Assembly: GCF_014836445.1 (NCBI RefSeq)
Contig: NZ_JACSQV010000016.1
Location: 1-37,392, forward strand
Source: Cellulomonas avistercoris
GTDB taxonomy: Bacteria; Actinomycetota; Actinomycetes; Actinomycetales; Cellulomonadaceae
Reading direction: 5' to 3'
Length of the DNA: 37,392 nt
Shown: one piece after another, positions 22,600 to 30,925 of the stretch
How the letters are laid out: each line of letters starts with the position of its first letter
Position numbering within the stretch: position 1 is the stretch's first letter
The notes under the pieces: model-generated
What the model saw: the letters and a program-made list of their open reading frames with translations, nothing else
Database searches by the model: none
Told to the model about the DNA's origin: nothing
Made by a program: the position numbers and the translations under genes

Positions 22600-23199
22600 T
22601 CACAGCCCCTCCGGCCGGCGCTTCTGCGGGTACGGCGTCCGGCCCTCGGCGAGGTCCGCGACGAACCCGGCGATGCGGCGCTCGCGGGTCTCGGGACGCT
22701 TGGCCTGACCGATGCGGAGCAGCACCGCGAACCGGTTGGCGGACGTCAGCGCGTCGAACCACGCGCGCGCCGCGGGCACGGCGTCGAGCGCGGCCGTCAG
22801 GTCATCGGGCACCTCGATGGTCGCGGGGCCGCGGTACGCGGCCTCCCACCGGCCGTCGGTCCGGGCTGCCGCGACCTGCGCGCGGCCCGCGTCGTGCATG
22901 CGGCCCTCACGCTCCAGGCGCTCGGCACGCTCCACGTTGACGGCGGACCACGCGCTGCGCGGCCGGCGCGGCGTCATGCGCTGGAAGCTGCTGTGCTCGT
23001 CGCGGCGCCGCCCCTGGCCGTCGATCCAGCCGAAGCACAGCGCCTCCTCGACCGCCTGCACGTACGTGAGCGTCGTGACGTCGCCGCCCTTCTTGTGCAG
23101 GACGAGCCACACGCCCGTCGGGCGGGCGTGGTGCTCGGTCAGCCAGGCGCGCCACGCGGACGCGTCGGGGAGGAGCAGCTCGGGCAGGTTGTCGGCCAC
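22600..23199 (-). CDS. YdeI/OmpD-associated family protein
   Basis: A 199-residue protein starting (GTG) VADNLPELLLPDASAWRAWL. The YdeI family pattern is clear: HHARPTGVWLVLHKKG, then TYVQAVEEALCFGWIDGQGRRRDE, FQRMTPRRPRSAWSAVNVERAERL, and the end AKRPETRERRIAGFVADLAEGRTPYP. In other bacteria the family is tied to resistance to cationic peptides (E. coli) but its molecular action is not known. The start is supported by a CAGGAT box six bases upstream (leaderless arrangement). Confidence 0.88.
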   Translation of the reverse strand: MADNLPELLLPDASAWRAWLTEHHARPTGVWLVLHKKGGDVTTLTYVQAVEEALCFGWIDGQGRRRDEHSSFQRMTPRRPRSAWSAVNVERAERLEREGRMHDAGRAQVAAARTDGRWEAAYRGPATIEVPDDLTAALDAVPAARAWFDALTSANRFAVLLRIGQAKRPETRERRIAGFVADLAEGRTPYPQKRRPEGL

Positions 23200-23205
23200 G
23201 TCGCC

Positions 23206-23211
23206 ATCCTG
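23206..23211 (-). promoter_or_regulatory. -10-like box for the YdeI-like gene
   Basis: CAGGAT on the minus strand (differing from TANNNT only at the first base) lies six bases before the GTG at 23199. Weaker than the other leaderless cases in this window. Confidence 0.35.
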
Positions 23212-23236
23212 CCGCCCCCCACCGACAACCCGACGT

Positions 23237-23283
23237 GATCGTGTGGGGTTGCCGTCGTCCAGCGACGGCAACCCCGCACGATC
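23237..23283. terminator. 21-bp near-perfect hairpin
   Basis: The arms 23237-23257 and 23263-23283 pair along 21 bases with one G:T wobble, over a 5-base loop TCCAG. It is ten bases past the stop of the DinB-like gene (minus strand) and 38 bases upstream of the YdeI-like start, so it should end the MFS-DinB transcript. Confidence 0.8.
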
Positions 23284-23292
23284 GTCCGGTCG

Positions 23293-23838
23293 TCACTCGC
23301 CTGTGGCGCCGTCGACCGCCTCGCGCAGCAGGTCGGCGTGGCCGTTGTGGCGCGCGTACTCCTCGATCATGTGGACGAGGATCCACCGCAGCGACACGGG
23401 CTCTCCCGTCGCGTGGTGCCGGCGGCGCGACTCCTGGTCGAGCCCGCCGGCGGCCAGCGCCGCCGCGAGGGTGCGCTGCGAGCGCGCGACCGACGCGTCC
23501 CACTGCGCACGCAGCTCCTCGGGGGTGTCGTCGGCGGCGCTCGTCCACTCCCAGTCGCGGTCCGCGTCCCAGTCGGCCGACGCCCACGGCTCGACCCGCT
23601 CGTCGAGCCACACCTGGGAGAACCAGTTGTCCTCGACCATCGCCAGGTGCTTGATCAGCCCGCCCAGGGTCATCGTCGACGGCGGCAGGCGGCGGCGCAG
23701 GGCCTCGGCGTCGAGCCCGTCGGTCTTCAGGAGCAGCGTGCGGCGGTGGAAGTCGAGGAAGCCGAGCAGCGTGGCCGCCTCGTCGGCGCGGTGCTGCGGG
23801 TCGACGCGCTCGGGCGTGAGGGGTTCCATGGCCGTCAT
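23293..23838 (-). CDS. DinB family protein (DUF664-like)
   Basis: A 181-residue four-helix bundle type protein. LGFLDFHRRTLLLKTDGLDAEALRRRLPPSTMTLGGLIKHLAMVEDNWFSQVW has the first His of the metal site, and SLRWILVHMIEEYARHNGHADLLREAVDG has the HxxxH-like pair (HMIEEYARHNGH), as in DinB/DUF664 proteins that bind a divalent metal. Substrate unknown; some relatives are thiol-dependent transferases. The ATG at 23838 overlaps the MFS stop (ATGA), so they are translationally coupled; a second in-frame ATG is at 23829. Confidence 0.9.
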   Translation of the reverse strand: MTAMEPLTPERVDPQHRADEAATLLGFLDFHRRTLLLKTDGLDAEALRRRLPPSTMTLGGLIKHLAMVEDNWFSQVWLDERVEPWASADWDADRDWEWTSAADDTPEELRAQWDASVARSQRTLAAALAAGGLDQESRRRHHATGEPVSLRWILVHMIEEYARHNGHADLLREAVDGATGE

Positions 23839-25088
23839 GCTGCCCGGTCCGCGGTCGGCTGCGCATCCGTGTGCGCGACGTGTCGCAGCTGCCGCCAGAT
23901 CAGCACGACGAACACCGTCGACCCGACGAACGCGAACCAGAACGGTGCCGTCACGCCCCAGTGCTGCGCGAGCCACCCGCCGACCGCGGCGCCGACCACC
24001 AGCCCCCCGAACGTGCCGATGAGGTTCACGCTGTTGACGCGTCCCTGCAGCGCGCTCGGCACGGCGCGCTGCCGGATGGTGATGGACGTCGTCCCCCAGA
24101 CGAACGCGTGGGCGCCGAAGACGAAGAACACGGGCATCGCGACCCAGGGGCTCGTCGTCAGCGCGAGCGCGAGGTGCGTGAGCGTCTCGACGACCAGCCC
24201 GACGCGCATGATCGCGGTGAGCGTGACCCGTGCCGTCAGCCACCCGAAGGCCGCGACGCCGACGATCCCGCCGACCGCCTGCATCGTCGTCACGAGGCCG
24301 AAGCCGACGTCACCCAGGCCCAGGCGCTGCTGCGCGTAGAGCACGAGCACGGACCACGCGGCGCCGAACGTCACGTTGAAGATGAGGATCGTCAGGACGA
24401 GCGTGCGCACGGCCGGGTGGCGCCAGGTCCAGCGCACGCCCTCGACGATGTCGCCGCGGACGGTCCGCTGCTCGTGCGCCTCGCGACCGTGCGGCGGCAG
24501 CACGACGCGCGAGACGAGCACGACGCCCGCCGCCATGAGCACGGCGGCCCCCGCGAACGGTGACCACTGCCCGGCGGCGAACAGCGCCGCCCCCAGCGGC
24601 GGGCCCGCGAGCTGGTTCAGCCCGATGACCCCCGCCATGGTCCGCTGGTTGGCCACGGCCAGGTCGTCGCGTCGCACGATCATCGGCGTGAGGGTGCTGC
24701 CCACGTTGTCCGCGAAGGTCTCGGCCGTGCCCAGCAGGAACAGCGCGGTCAGGACGAGCCAGATCGGTGCGGCCTCGACGGCGACGCACGTCGCGAGGAC
24801 GGCGAGGACCGCGACCCGCGCGCCGTCCATCGCCATGACGAGCCGGCGCCGGTCCACACGGTCGGTGACGGCCCCCGCGAACAGCCCGAACAGCAGCGGC
24901 GGCAGCCACCCCAGCAGCGCCGCGAGGGCGACGAGGAACGCCTGGTCGGTGCGCGAGGCGACGAGCAGGGGGCCGGCCGCGAGCACGAGCCCGTCGCCGA
25001 GGTTCGACGACCACGACGCACCGAGCAGCCACCGGAACGGACGACCGAGGCGCTCGGGCAGGGCGGTCTCGACCACGCGCGTCAGCAC
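23835..25088 (-). CDS. MFS transporter (MFS_3/EntS-like)
   Basis: A 417-residue protein with about 12 hydrophobic segments. RFRWLLGASWSSNLGDGLVLAAGPLL-like N-terminus and GLFAGAVTDRVDRRRLVMAMD (motif A) fit the MFS_3 exporter group that includes the enterobactin exporter EntS. The second half has VPSALQGRVNSVNLIGTFGGLVVGAAVGG, also typical. It probably exports a small molecule; the substrate is unknown. GTG start at 25088 has a TACCCT box six bases upstream (leaderless). It overlaps the DinB gene by four bases. Confidence 0.88.
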   Translation of the reverse strand: MLTRVVETALPERLGRPFRWLLGASWSSNLGDGLVLAAGPLLVASRTDQAFLVALAALLGWLPPLLFGLFAGAVTDRVDRRRLVMAMDGARVAVLAVLATCVAVEAAPIWLVLTALFLLGTAETFADNVGSTLTPMIVRRDDLAVANQRTMAGVIGLNQLAGPPLGAALFAAGQWSPFAGAAVLMAAGVVLVSRVVLPPHGREAHEQRTVRGDIVEGVRWTWRHPAVRTLVLTILIFNVTFGAAWSVLVLYAQQRLGLGDVGFGLVTTMQAVGGIVGVAAFGWLTARVTLTAIMRVGLVVETLTHLALALTTSPWVAMPVFFVFGAHAFVWGTTSITIRQRAVPSALQGRVNSVNLIGTFGGLVVGAAVGGWLAQHWGVTAPFWFAFVGSTVFVVLIWRQLRHVAHTDAQPTADRAA

Positions 25089-25094
25089 CCGGTC

Positions 25095-25100
25095 AGGGTA
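25095..25100 (-). promoter_or_regulatory. -10 box for leaderless MFS-DinB transcript
   Basis: TACCCT on the minus strand, six bases (GACCGG) before the GTG at 25088. Fits TANNNT. Confidence 0.5.
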
Positions 25101-25165
25101 ACCAGCACCCCGCCGCCCCCCGCGAGCTCTTTCGGCCCGTCGGTGCCCGCTGCCAGACTTCCGGC

Positions 25166-25795
25166 ATGACCCGTGACGACGCGTTCTTCCAGGCCGCCGA
25201 CGCGGTCCTCGACCTCGTCGACCGGCCGGAGGTCGCCGCGCGCTGGTCGGAGCCGAGCGCCCTGCCGCAGATGAGCGTCGGGGCGCTGGCCGTCCACCTG
25301 GGCAACCAGGTCGTGCGCGCGGCGCAGGTCGTCGCCCTCGACCCCGCGGACCTGCCCGTCCTGGCCGACGCCGACGAGCACTACGCGAGGTCGGCCTGGC
25401 CGACGGCGGCCCCCGAGGACGCGATCAACGACCACAGCCACGACGAGACGGCCGCGCTCGCGGGGCCCGCCGCGCTGCACGACCGTGTCGTCGAGCACCG
25501 CGAGGCCTACCGGGACGCCCTGACCAGCGGTGCCGCGCGCGACGTGGTGCCCGTGCCGTGGGCCGGGTGGGCGATGCGCCGCGAGGACTTCCTGCTGACG
25601 CGCCTGCTGGAGGTCGTCGTGCACACCGACGACCTGGCCGTCAGCGTCGGCATCGACACCCCCACGCTGCCCGCCGAGGTCTTCGACCCCGTGCGCGACC
25701 TGCTCGCGCGCCTCGCGGTCGCGCGGCACGGGCAGGCGCGGGTCGTCGCGGCCCTCACGCGCCGCGAGCGCGCGCAGCCCATCCACGCGTTCTGA
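25166..25795 (+). CDS. Maleylpyruvate isomerase N-terminal-like (MDMPI/DinB-like) protein
   Basis: A 209-residue protein with the mycothiol-dependent isomerase N-terminal fold. LPQMSVGALAVHLGNQVVRAAQVV has the first conserved His, and LLTRLLEVVVHTDDLAVSVG the second conserved His and Asp (VHTDDLA), the metal-binding pattern of this family. It is probably a mycothiol-dependent enzyme or a relative with an unknown thiol substrate. ATG at 25166; a CAGACT box lies six bases upstream (25154-25159), a weak leaderless signal. Confidence 0.85.
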   Translation: MTRDDAFFQAADAVLDLVDRPEVAARWSEPSALPQMSVGALAVHLGNQVVRAAQVVALDPADLPVLADADEHYARSAWPTAAPEDAINDHSHDETAALAGPAALHDRVVEHREAYRDALTSGAARDVVPVPWAGWAMRREDFLLTRLLEVVVHTDDLAVSVGIDTPTLPAEVFDPVRDLLARLAVARHGQARVVAALTRRERAQPIHAF

Positions 25796-25829
25796 CGCGA
25801 CGCGTGGTCCGGCTGCCCCGGAGCCCCCG

Positions 25830-26285
25830 CTACCGCAGCCGCGCCATGTACATCCCCGGCTTCGTGGGGCTGAACCCGAAGCGCTCGTAGAGCCCGTGCG
25901 CGTCGGCGGTGGCGAGCACCACGCGCGGCAGGCCCGCCGCGTCGAGGTGCGCGACGACGCCCGCGACGAGCGCCGTCCCGATGCCGTGCCCGCGCTCGGC
26001 GTCGTCGACGAACACGTCGCACAGCCACGCGAAGGTCGCACCGTCGGTGACCACGCGGGCGAACGCCACCTGGCGGCCGGACGCCCGTTCGAGCACGCCG
26101 AAGCAGAGGGACGCGTCGATCGCGGCGTCCTGGACGTCCGCGGCGCGGCCGCGCGCCCAGTAGGAGCGCTCGGACAGCCAACGGTGCACGGTCGCGCGGT
26201 CGACGTCGGCGCGATCGGCCGTGAACCGGTAGCGGGCGGCGTCGAGGCCGTACGTGCCCTGGCGCGTCGTGTCGTGCGTCGTCAC
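25830..26285 (-). CDS. GNAT family N-acetyltransferase
   Basis: A 151-residue single-domain GNAT. VHRWLSERSYWARGR at the N-terminus and CDVFVDDAERGHGIGTALVAGVVAHL (the acetyl-CoA loop is RGHGIG) followed by GLYERFGFSPTKPGMYMARL at the end match the common small GNAT subgroup. Substrate not known. The GTG at 26285 is chosen because a TAATGT box sits seven bases before it; an earlier GTG at 26336 would add 17 residues of low-complexity sequence. Confidence 0.9.
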   Translation of the reverse strand: MTTHDTTRQGTYGLDAARYRFTADRADVDRATVHRWLSERSYWARGRAADVQDAAIDASLCFGVLERASGRQVAFARVVTDGATFAWLCDVFVDDAERGHGIGTALVAGVVAHLDAAGLPRVVLATADAHGLYERFGFSPTKPGMYMARLR

Positions 26286-26292
26286 CGGCGCG

Positions 26293-26298
26293 ACATTA
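26293..26298 (-). promoter_or_regulatory. -10 box for leaderless GNAT transcript
   Basis: TAATGT on the minus strand, seven bases before the GTG at 26285. Confidence 0.5.
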
Positions 26299-26348
26299 CC
26301 GAGCGGCGCGCCGGCGGGGGAGGGTGAGCGGTCCACTGGCCGAGGGCG

Positions 26349-26747
26349 TCACGGCGTCGCGGTGAGCACGCCCGGCAGCTCGTCGAAGCGCGCCCGTGCG
26401 TCCAGCGACACCACGGCGCGTCCGTGCTCGACGGCGTGCGCCGCGATGATCACGTCGTGCGCGCCGCGGGCGGCACCCGCCCGGCGGACGTGCGCGAGGA
26501 GCCGGGCGTGCTCCGCGGCCGTGCGCGCCGTGTAGTCCAGGACCACGATCGCGTCGAGGATCGCGGTCAGCGTCCGTGCCCGGCCGGCGGCCCGCTCCGG
26601 TGTGTCCGCCAGCTCGATGCCGGTGCGGAACTCGGCCACCGTGATCGCGGCGATGGCCAGGTCGTCGTCGTCGAGCGCATCCCGTTGGAGCGTGCCGCGC
26701 TCGAACGCGATCAGGGCACCGGTGTCGAGGATCAGGCGCCGTCCCAC
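26349..26747 (-). CDS. PIN domain toxin (VapC-like)
   Basis: A 132-residue ribonuclease of the PIN fold. The four acidic residues are visible: D8 (RLILDTGAL), E39 (ITVAEFRTG), D98 (GAHDVIIAAHA) and D116 (VVSLDAR). These bind Mg2+ or Mn2+ for RNA cleavage, so the toxin is likely active; target unknown. The start (GTG at 26747) lies inside the end of the antitoxin gene (16-base overlap), typical for coupled toxin-antitoxin pairs. Confidence 0.93.
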   Translation of the reverse strand: MGRRLILDTGALIAFERGTLQRDALDDDDLAIAAITVAEFRTGIELADTPERAAGRARTLTAILDAIVVLDYTARTAAEHARLLAHVRRAGAARGAHDVIIAAHAVEHGRAVVSLDARARFDELPGVLTATP

Positions 26748-26986
26748 GGTCCTCCGTCGTCGGTCAGGAGCGACGTCGCCGCGTCGATGTCGGACTCCAG
26801 GTCGTCGTCGAGCGGGGGCAGACCTGCCAGCGCCTCGCGCAGCCGACGCCCCGTGGAGGGGGTCGCCGGTCGGAGCTCTGCGACGACGTGCCCGGCACGG
26901 GTGACCTGGACGGTCTCGCCGCGCTCCACGGCGTCCAGCAGGTCGGAGAACCCGCGGGACGCGTGTGTGGCGGTGACGGTGCGCAT
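26732..26986 (-). CDS. Phd/YefM-type antitoxin
   Basis: An 84-residue protein starting MRTVTATHASRGFSDLLDAVERGETVQVTRAGHVVAEL, the Phd/YefM DNA-binding fold, which should bind the operator upstream and repress the operon. The acidic C-terminus (PPLDDDLESDIDAATSLLTDDGG) probably wraps the toxin. Its end overlaps the toxin start. Confidence 0.93.
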   Translation of the reverse strand: MRTVTATHASRGFSDLLDAVERGETVQVTRAGHVVAELRPATPSTGRRLREALAGLPPLDDDLESDIDAATSLLTDDGGPWDGA

Positions 26987-26994
26987 GACGCCAC

Positions 26995-27021
26995 TGTACT
27001 CCGGTACATCTGATTATCAGA
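26995..27021 (-). promoter_or_regulatory. Toxin-antitoxin operator/promoter
   Basis: Two adjacent inverted repeats: TGTAC-TCCG-GTACA (26995-27008) and TCTGAT-T-ATCAGA (27009-27021). The second contains GATAAT on the minus strand, a likely -10. Both are within 35 bases of the antitoxin ATG, as expected for autoregulatory Phd sites. Confidence 0.6.
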
Positions 27022-27042
27022 GTCTTGCGCGCTCGCCTGCGG

Positions 27043-28800
27043 TCACCCGCCCGACGCGACCGGTGGCACCACGTCGTCCAGCCGCCACGACGTCGCCGCG
27101 AGCGCCGCGACCGGCATGGGACGGCCGTAGTGGTACCCCTGCGCGGCGGGGCAGCCGAGCTCCTCGAGGAGCCGCGCCTGCTCCGGCGTCTCGACGCCCT
27201 CGGCGACGACGAGCATGTCGAGCTCGGCGCACAGGCCGAGGAGCGCGCGGACCATGCCCGTGCGCCGTGTGGACGTCGTCAGCGACGTGAGGAACTGCCG
27301 GTCGAGCTTGAGGAAGTCCGCGGGCAGCTCGTCGAGCCGGCTCAGCGAGGAGTAGCCGGTCCCGAAGTCGTCGATCGCGATGCGCACGCCACCGGCCCGC
27401 AGCGCCGCCAGCGCCCGCAGCGCGGCCGGCCCGGACGCCTCGACGACGCTCTCGGTCACCTCGAGGACGAACTGCGACGCCGGCCAGCGCGCGGCCTCCA
27501 GCGCCCGCAGCACGCGGTCGGCGTACCCCAGCCCGACCAGCTCGCGCCCCGAGACGTTGACGCCCACGTGCACGGGCCGCCCCCACGCGCGCTGCAGCAC
27601 GTGGGCGTCGGCGCACGCGAGCCGCAGCACCTCGGTGCCGAGCTGGTCGATGACGCCGCCGTCCTCCGCGGCGGGCACGAACTCCAGGGGCGGCACGGGG
27701 CCGAGCCGGGGGTGGTCCCAGCGGGCGAGCGCCTCGACCGCGACGACCTCGCGCGAGGGGAGCCCGATGATCGGCTGCAGCTCGACGCGCAGGTCGCCGG
27801 CCGCGAGGCTGCGCGCGAGGTCGTCGACGAGCCGGCTGCGTCGCCGCTCCGACAGCACGGTGCGCCCGCGCCCCGCGGCCTTGGCGGCGTAGAGCGCGGA
27901 GTCGGTGCGGCGCAGCACCTCGGCCACCGTCTCGCCCTCGACGTGCTCGGCGACGCCGCACGAGACCGCGGCCGGCGCGGCCGCGCACAGCATGTCGGCC
28001 ACGGCGTGCGCCTGCGTGCCGGTGGTGCCGGGCAGCAGGACGGCGAACTCGTCGCCGCCGCGGCGGCCCAGCACCATGCCCGGCACGTCCAGCTCGCGCC
28101 ACGCGTCGGCGGTCGCCCGCAGCAGCTCGTCGCCGGCGGCGTGACCGCGCTCGTCGTTGACGAGCTTGAAGTGGTCGATGTCGACGAGCGCGAGGGACAG
28201 CGGCAGGCCGCGCCGTTCGCGCCGCTCGATGGCGTGCTCGAGCGCGGCGTCCCACGCGCGCCGGTCCGCGAGCCCCGTGAGCGCGTCGACGCCCGCCGTC
28301 GACGCGTGCCGGGCCAGCACGCCGACCGCCCACGCGACGCCGCCCCACAGCACGACGTACGCCGCGCACACCAGCAGGGGCACGTGGTGCACGAGCAGCA
28401 GCGGGCCGACCTGGCACGCACCGGCCACCGCGACCAGCACCCACGCGTCGCGCCGCCGCAGGAAGAGCATCGACTCGATCGCGACGAGCATGGCCATCGC
28501 CGCGGACGCCATCGCGAGCGTGAGCGTCGGGGACATCGTCGTCCCCACGCCGAGCGCGGCCGCGCCGACGAGCACCGTGAAGGCGATCCCGCGCGTCGGG
28601 ATCCGCGGCCCCACGACGAGGAGCACCGGCCCGGTGGCGACCGCGGCCAGCGCGAGCACCAGCAGGGGCACGCCGCGCGGTCCCTCGACCCGCACCACGT
28701 CGAGCGAGAGCAGGGCCGCGGTCACCCCGCCGACGGTGAAGAGGAAGGCGGTCGTGCGCACCAGGACGTCGGACGTGCCGGTGCGCGTCGACGTAGCCAC
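27043..28800 (-). CDS. Membrane GGDEF-EAL cyclic-di-GMP protein
   Basis: 585 residues. The N-terminal 160 hold about six transmembrane helices, then GGDEF (248-252, in LGRRGGDEFAVLLPG) and EAL (EALARW, 356-361). Both domains look intact: the EAL side has VNVSGRE (414-420), LEVTES (446-451), DDFGTG (477-482), LKLD (497-500) and AEGVET (533-538). No canonical I-site (RxxD five residues before GGDEF) is present; RELD is nine residues before. So it could make or degrade c-di-GMP, or both. GTG at 28800 is chosen; earlier starts at 28863 add unlikely sequence. Confidence 0.92.
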   Translation of the reverse strand: MATSTRTGTSDVLVRTTAFLFTVGGVTAALLSLDVVRVEGPRGVPLLVLALAAVATGPVLLVVGPRIPTRGIAFTVLVGAAALGVGTTMSPTLTLAMASAAMAMLVAIESMLFLRRRDAWVLVAVAGACQVGPLLLVHHVPLLVCAAYVVLWGGVAWAVGVLARHASTAGVDALTGLADRRAWDAALEHAIERRERRGLPLSLALVDIDHFKLVNDERGHAAGDELLRATADAWRELDVPGMVLGRRGGDEFAVLLPGTTGTQAHAVADMLCAAAPAAVSCGVAEHVEGETVAEVLRRTDSALYAAKAAGRGRTVLSERRRSRLVDDLARSLAAGDLRVELQPIIGLPSREVVAVEALARWDHPRLGPVPPLEFVPAAEDGGVIDQLGTEVLRLACADAHVLQRAWGRPVHVGVNVSGRELVGLGYADRVLRALEAARWPASQFVLEVTESVVEASGPAALRALAALRAGGVRIAIDDFGTGYSSLSRLDELPADFLKLDRQFLTSLTTSTRRTGMVRALLGLCAELDMLVVAEGVETPEQARLLEELGCPAAQGYHYGRPMPVAALAATSWRLDDVVPPVASGG

Positions 28801-28848
28801 CTGCCCACACTCGGGCCCGGCGGGCTGTTCGTCCAGGTCTGCGGCGCT

Positions 28849-28867
28849 CGGCGTGCCTGGCACGCCG
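28849..28867. terminator. 9-bp hairpin between SDR and GGDEF-EAL genes
   Basis: CGGCGTGCC-T-GGCACGCCG is a perfect inverted repeat 43 bases past the stop of the SDR gene. It may end that transcript before the GGDEF-EAL gene, which is on the same strand. Confidence 0.5.
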
Positions 28868-28910
28868 GAGGATCACCCGCTCGCCACACCGCGCGTGGCG
28901 GTCGGGGGCG

Positions 28911-29714
28911 TCAGCGGCGGAAGCCGCCCTCGGTCGACAGGACCTGCCCGACGACCCAGCGGCCCGCGTCGGAGACGAGCCACTCGATGAGCCGCGCGGG
29001 GTCGTCGGGCTCACCGAACCGGCCGCCGGGGAAGTGCGCGACGATCGCGGCGAGCTCCTCGGGAGAGCGCGCCTCGGCGTCGACGTCGAGGTACCCGGTG
29101 TTGACGGGGCCGGGGTTCACGGTGTTGAGCAGGATGCCGCGGTCGGCGAGGTCGTGCGCGACCGAGGCGGTGAGCCCGGCGAGCGCGGCCTTCGACGCGG
29201 CGTACGCGATCTCGTGCGGCATCGCGCCGTGCCCCTGCCCCGACGTCATCCACACGACCCGCCCGCCGGGACGCCCGTCGTGCTGCGCGGCGAACGCCTT
29301 GGTCGCCAGGATCGTCGAGCGCGTGTTGACGGCCCAGTGCGCGTCGAGCGTCTGCGCGGTCTGCTCGGCGAGCGGGCCGTCACCACCGCTGCGCGCGTGG
29401 TTCGCGACGAGCACGTCGAGGTGGCCGAGCGCGTCGACGGCGCGCGCGACCAGCTCCTCACCGGCCGTGGGTGCCGCGAGGTCGAGGCTCGTCGCCGCGA
29501 GACGCGCGCCCGGGACGAGCTCGGCCTCGAGCGCCGCGAGCACCGCGGGCACGTCGTCGGCGCCCCACGGCTGCTCGGCGTCGTGCGGGGCCCAGTGCTG
29601 GACGAACACGTCCGCGCCCGCCCGGGCCAGCCGGGACGCGACCGCGAACCCGATGCCGCGCCGTCGGCTGACCCCGGTCACGACAGCGGTACGTCCGCGC
29701 AGGTCCTCGCTCAT
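28911..29714 (-). CDS. Short-chain dehydrogenase/reductase
   Basis: A 267-residue Rossmann enzyme. TGVSRRRGIG (13-22) binds NAD(P)H; VLVANHA (102-108) replaces the usual NNAG; the catalytic set is S158 (MTSGQ), Y171 and K175 (YAASK). PGPVNTGYLD and the ending LVSDAGRWVVGQVLSTEGGF match 3-oxoacyl-ACP reductase-like (FabG) members. The unusual long loop (about 40-70) with Trp and Pro suggests a specific substrate not known. The start has TAGCGT eight bases upstream. Confidence 0.9.
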   Translation of the reverse strand: MSEDLRGRTAVVTGVSRRRGIGFAVASRLARAGADVFVQHWAPHDAEQPWGADDVPAVLAALEAELVPGARLAATSLDLAAPTAGEELVARAVDALGHLDVLVANHARSGGDGPLAEQTAQTLDAHWAVNTRSTILATKAFAAQHDGRPGGRVVWMTSGQGHGAMPHEIAYAASKAALAGLTASVAHDLADRGILLNTVNPGPVNTGYLDVDAEARSPEELAAIVAHFPGGRFGEPDDPARLIEWLVSDAGRWVVGQVLSTEGGFRR

Positions 29715-29722
29715 GAGGGGCG

Positions 29723-29728
29723 ACGCTA
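29723..29728 (-). promoter_or_regulatory. -10 box for the SDR gene
   Basis: TAGCGT on the minus strand, eight bases before the ATG at 29714, slightly further than the others; near-leaderless transcript possible. Confidence 0.4.
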
Positions 29729-29915
29729 GACGGCCGGGCCGTCCCGGCGCACGTCGATTGCCGGTCGTCCCCACCGGGCCGGCGAGCGGGTGGCGAAAAC
29801 GGGCACCCGACCCCGCACCCGGCCCGTAGGGTGTGGTCCGGCGCGGACGTCGGGGGGCGAGCCGTGCCGCACGTGACGTGCGACGGTTCCTCCTGCTCCC
29901 CGCGGAAGGATGGTC

Positions 29916-30452
29916 ATGGACGCACGCCCGGTCCCCCAGCCCGCTCTCGACCGCATGGTCGACCCCGCCGGGCACCCCCTGGTCGTGGGCGTCGTCCCCG
30001 GGCAGGACCCGCTCGTCGTGCGCACCGCCGCGGCGTGGGGGCGGGCCGTCGGCGCACCGCACCTGCACCTGGCCTACGTCGACCCCGCGCGGTATGTGGT
30101 GCACGAGCGCGCCGACGGGTCCGTCGCCCACATGTCCTTGGACGCCGACACCGACGACGCGTGGCAGCGCACGCGGGACGAGCTGCGCGCGCAGGCCGCC
30201 GAGCACCTCGCGGGGCAGCAGGTCGTGTGGCGTGTGCACTACCTGGCGGGGCGTCCCGACCGGGCGCTGACGCACCTCGCGCGAGCCGTCGACGCCTCCG
30301 CGATCGTCGTCGGCAGCCGCTCCGGGCGGCTGCGGGAGCTGCTCGAGGGCTCGATCGCCCTGCACCTCGCGTACCACCAGCACCGTCCCGTGCTCACCGT
30401 GCCGCTGAGCGTCGCCGACTGGCAGGACCCGCGGGCGCCGTGGCAGCGCTGA
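29916..30452 (+). CDS. Universal stress protein (UspA family)
   Basis: A 178-residue single UspA domain: PLVVGVVPGQDPLVVRTAAAWGRAVGAPHLHLAYVD at the N-terminus and AIVVGSRSGRLRELLEGSIALHLAYHQHRPVLTVP at the end, keeping the G-x2-G-x9-GS nucleotide-binding signature, so ATP binding is possible. ATG at 29916 has AAGGA (29906-29910) five bases upstream; ATG at 29910 is an alternative start. The end overlaps the first crcB gene by 13 bases, so the three genes form one operon. Confidence 0.9.
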   Translation: MDARPVPQPALDRMVDPAGHPLVVGVVPGQDPLVVRTAAAWGRAVGAPHLHLAYVDPARYVVHERADGSVAHMSLDADTDDAWQRTRDELRAQAAEHLAGQQVVWRVHYLAGRPDRALTHLARAVDASAIVVGSRSGRLRELLEGSIALHLAYHQHRPVLTVPLSVADWQDPRAPWQR

Positions 30453-30925
30453 CGCCGCCGCACGGCACCGACGCACCGCCCGCAGCCGCACCGGCCGACG
30501 CCCTGCCGCTGGCCGCCGCCGCGCTGCTCGTGGCCGCCGGTGGCACCCTCGGTGTGCTCGTCCGCGCGCTGCTGACGCAGCCCGTGGCCCCGGGCGGGTG
30601 GCCGTGGCGCACCTTCGCGATCAACGTCCTGGGCTCGCTCCTGCTCGGTGCGCTGCTGGGCGTCCTGCAGCGTGGTCCCGACGTCGGCCGGCGCCGGGCC
30701 GTGCGCCTGGGCGTCGGCACGGGCGTCCTCGGCGGCTTCACGACGTACAGCACGTTCGCGCTCGAGGTCGAGCAGCTCCTCGCGGCCGGGCACGTCGTGA
30801 CCGGTGTCGCGTACGCGCTGGGCAGCGTGGTGCTCGGCCTCGCGGCGGCAGGCGTGGGGATCGTGGCAGCGGGCAGCCTCCCGCGACGTGGCGCGCTCGG
30901 CGGCGACGCGGGCGAGGAGCCGTGA
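30440..30925 (+). CDS. crcB: Fluoride channel subunit CrcB (first)
   Basis: A 161-residue membrane protein with GTG start inside the end of the usp gene. After a short Pro/Ala-rich start it has four hydrophobic segments and the CrcB/Fluc signatures GTLGVLVRALL, WRTFAINVLGSLLLGALLGV (the conserved Asn in helix 2) and GVLGGFTTYSTFALEVEQLL. CrcB exports fluoride as an antiparallel dimer. No fluoride riboswitch is seen upstream. It overlaps the second crcB by four bases (GTGA). Confidence 0.93.
   Translation: MAALTPPHGTDAPPAAAPADALPLAAAALLVAAGGTLGVLVRALLTQPVAPGGWPWRTFAINVLGSLLLGALLGVLQRGPDVGRRRAVRLGVGTGVLGGFTTYSTFALEVEQLLAAGHVVTGVAYALGSVVLGLAAAGVGIVAAGSLPRRGALGGDAGEEP

Noticed and set aside
27043..28800. 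Inhibitory I-site in the GGDEF domain
   Set aside because: RELD is nine residues before GGDEF, not the usual five, so a product-inhibition site cannot be claimed.
29820..29910. Fluoride riboswitch upstream of usp-crcB
   Set aside because: The conserved crcB-motif blocks are not visible.
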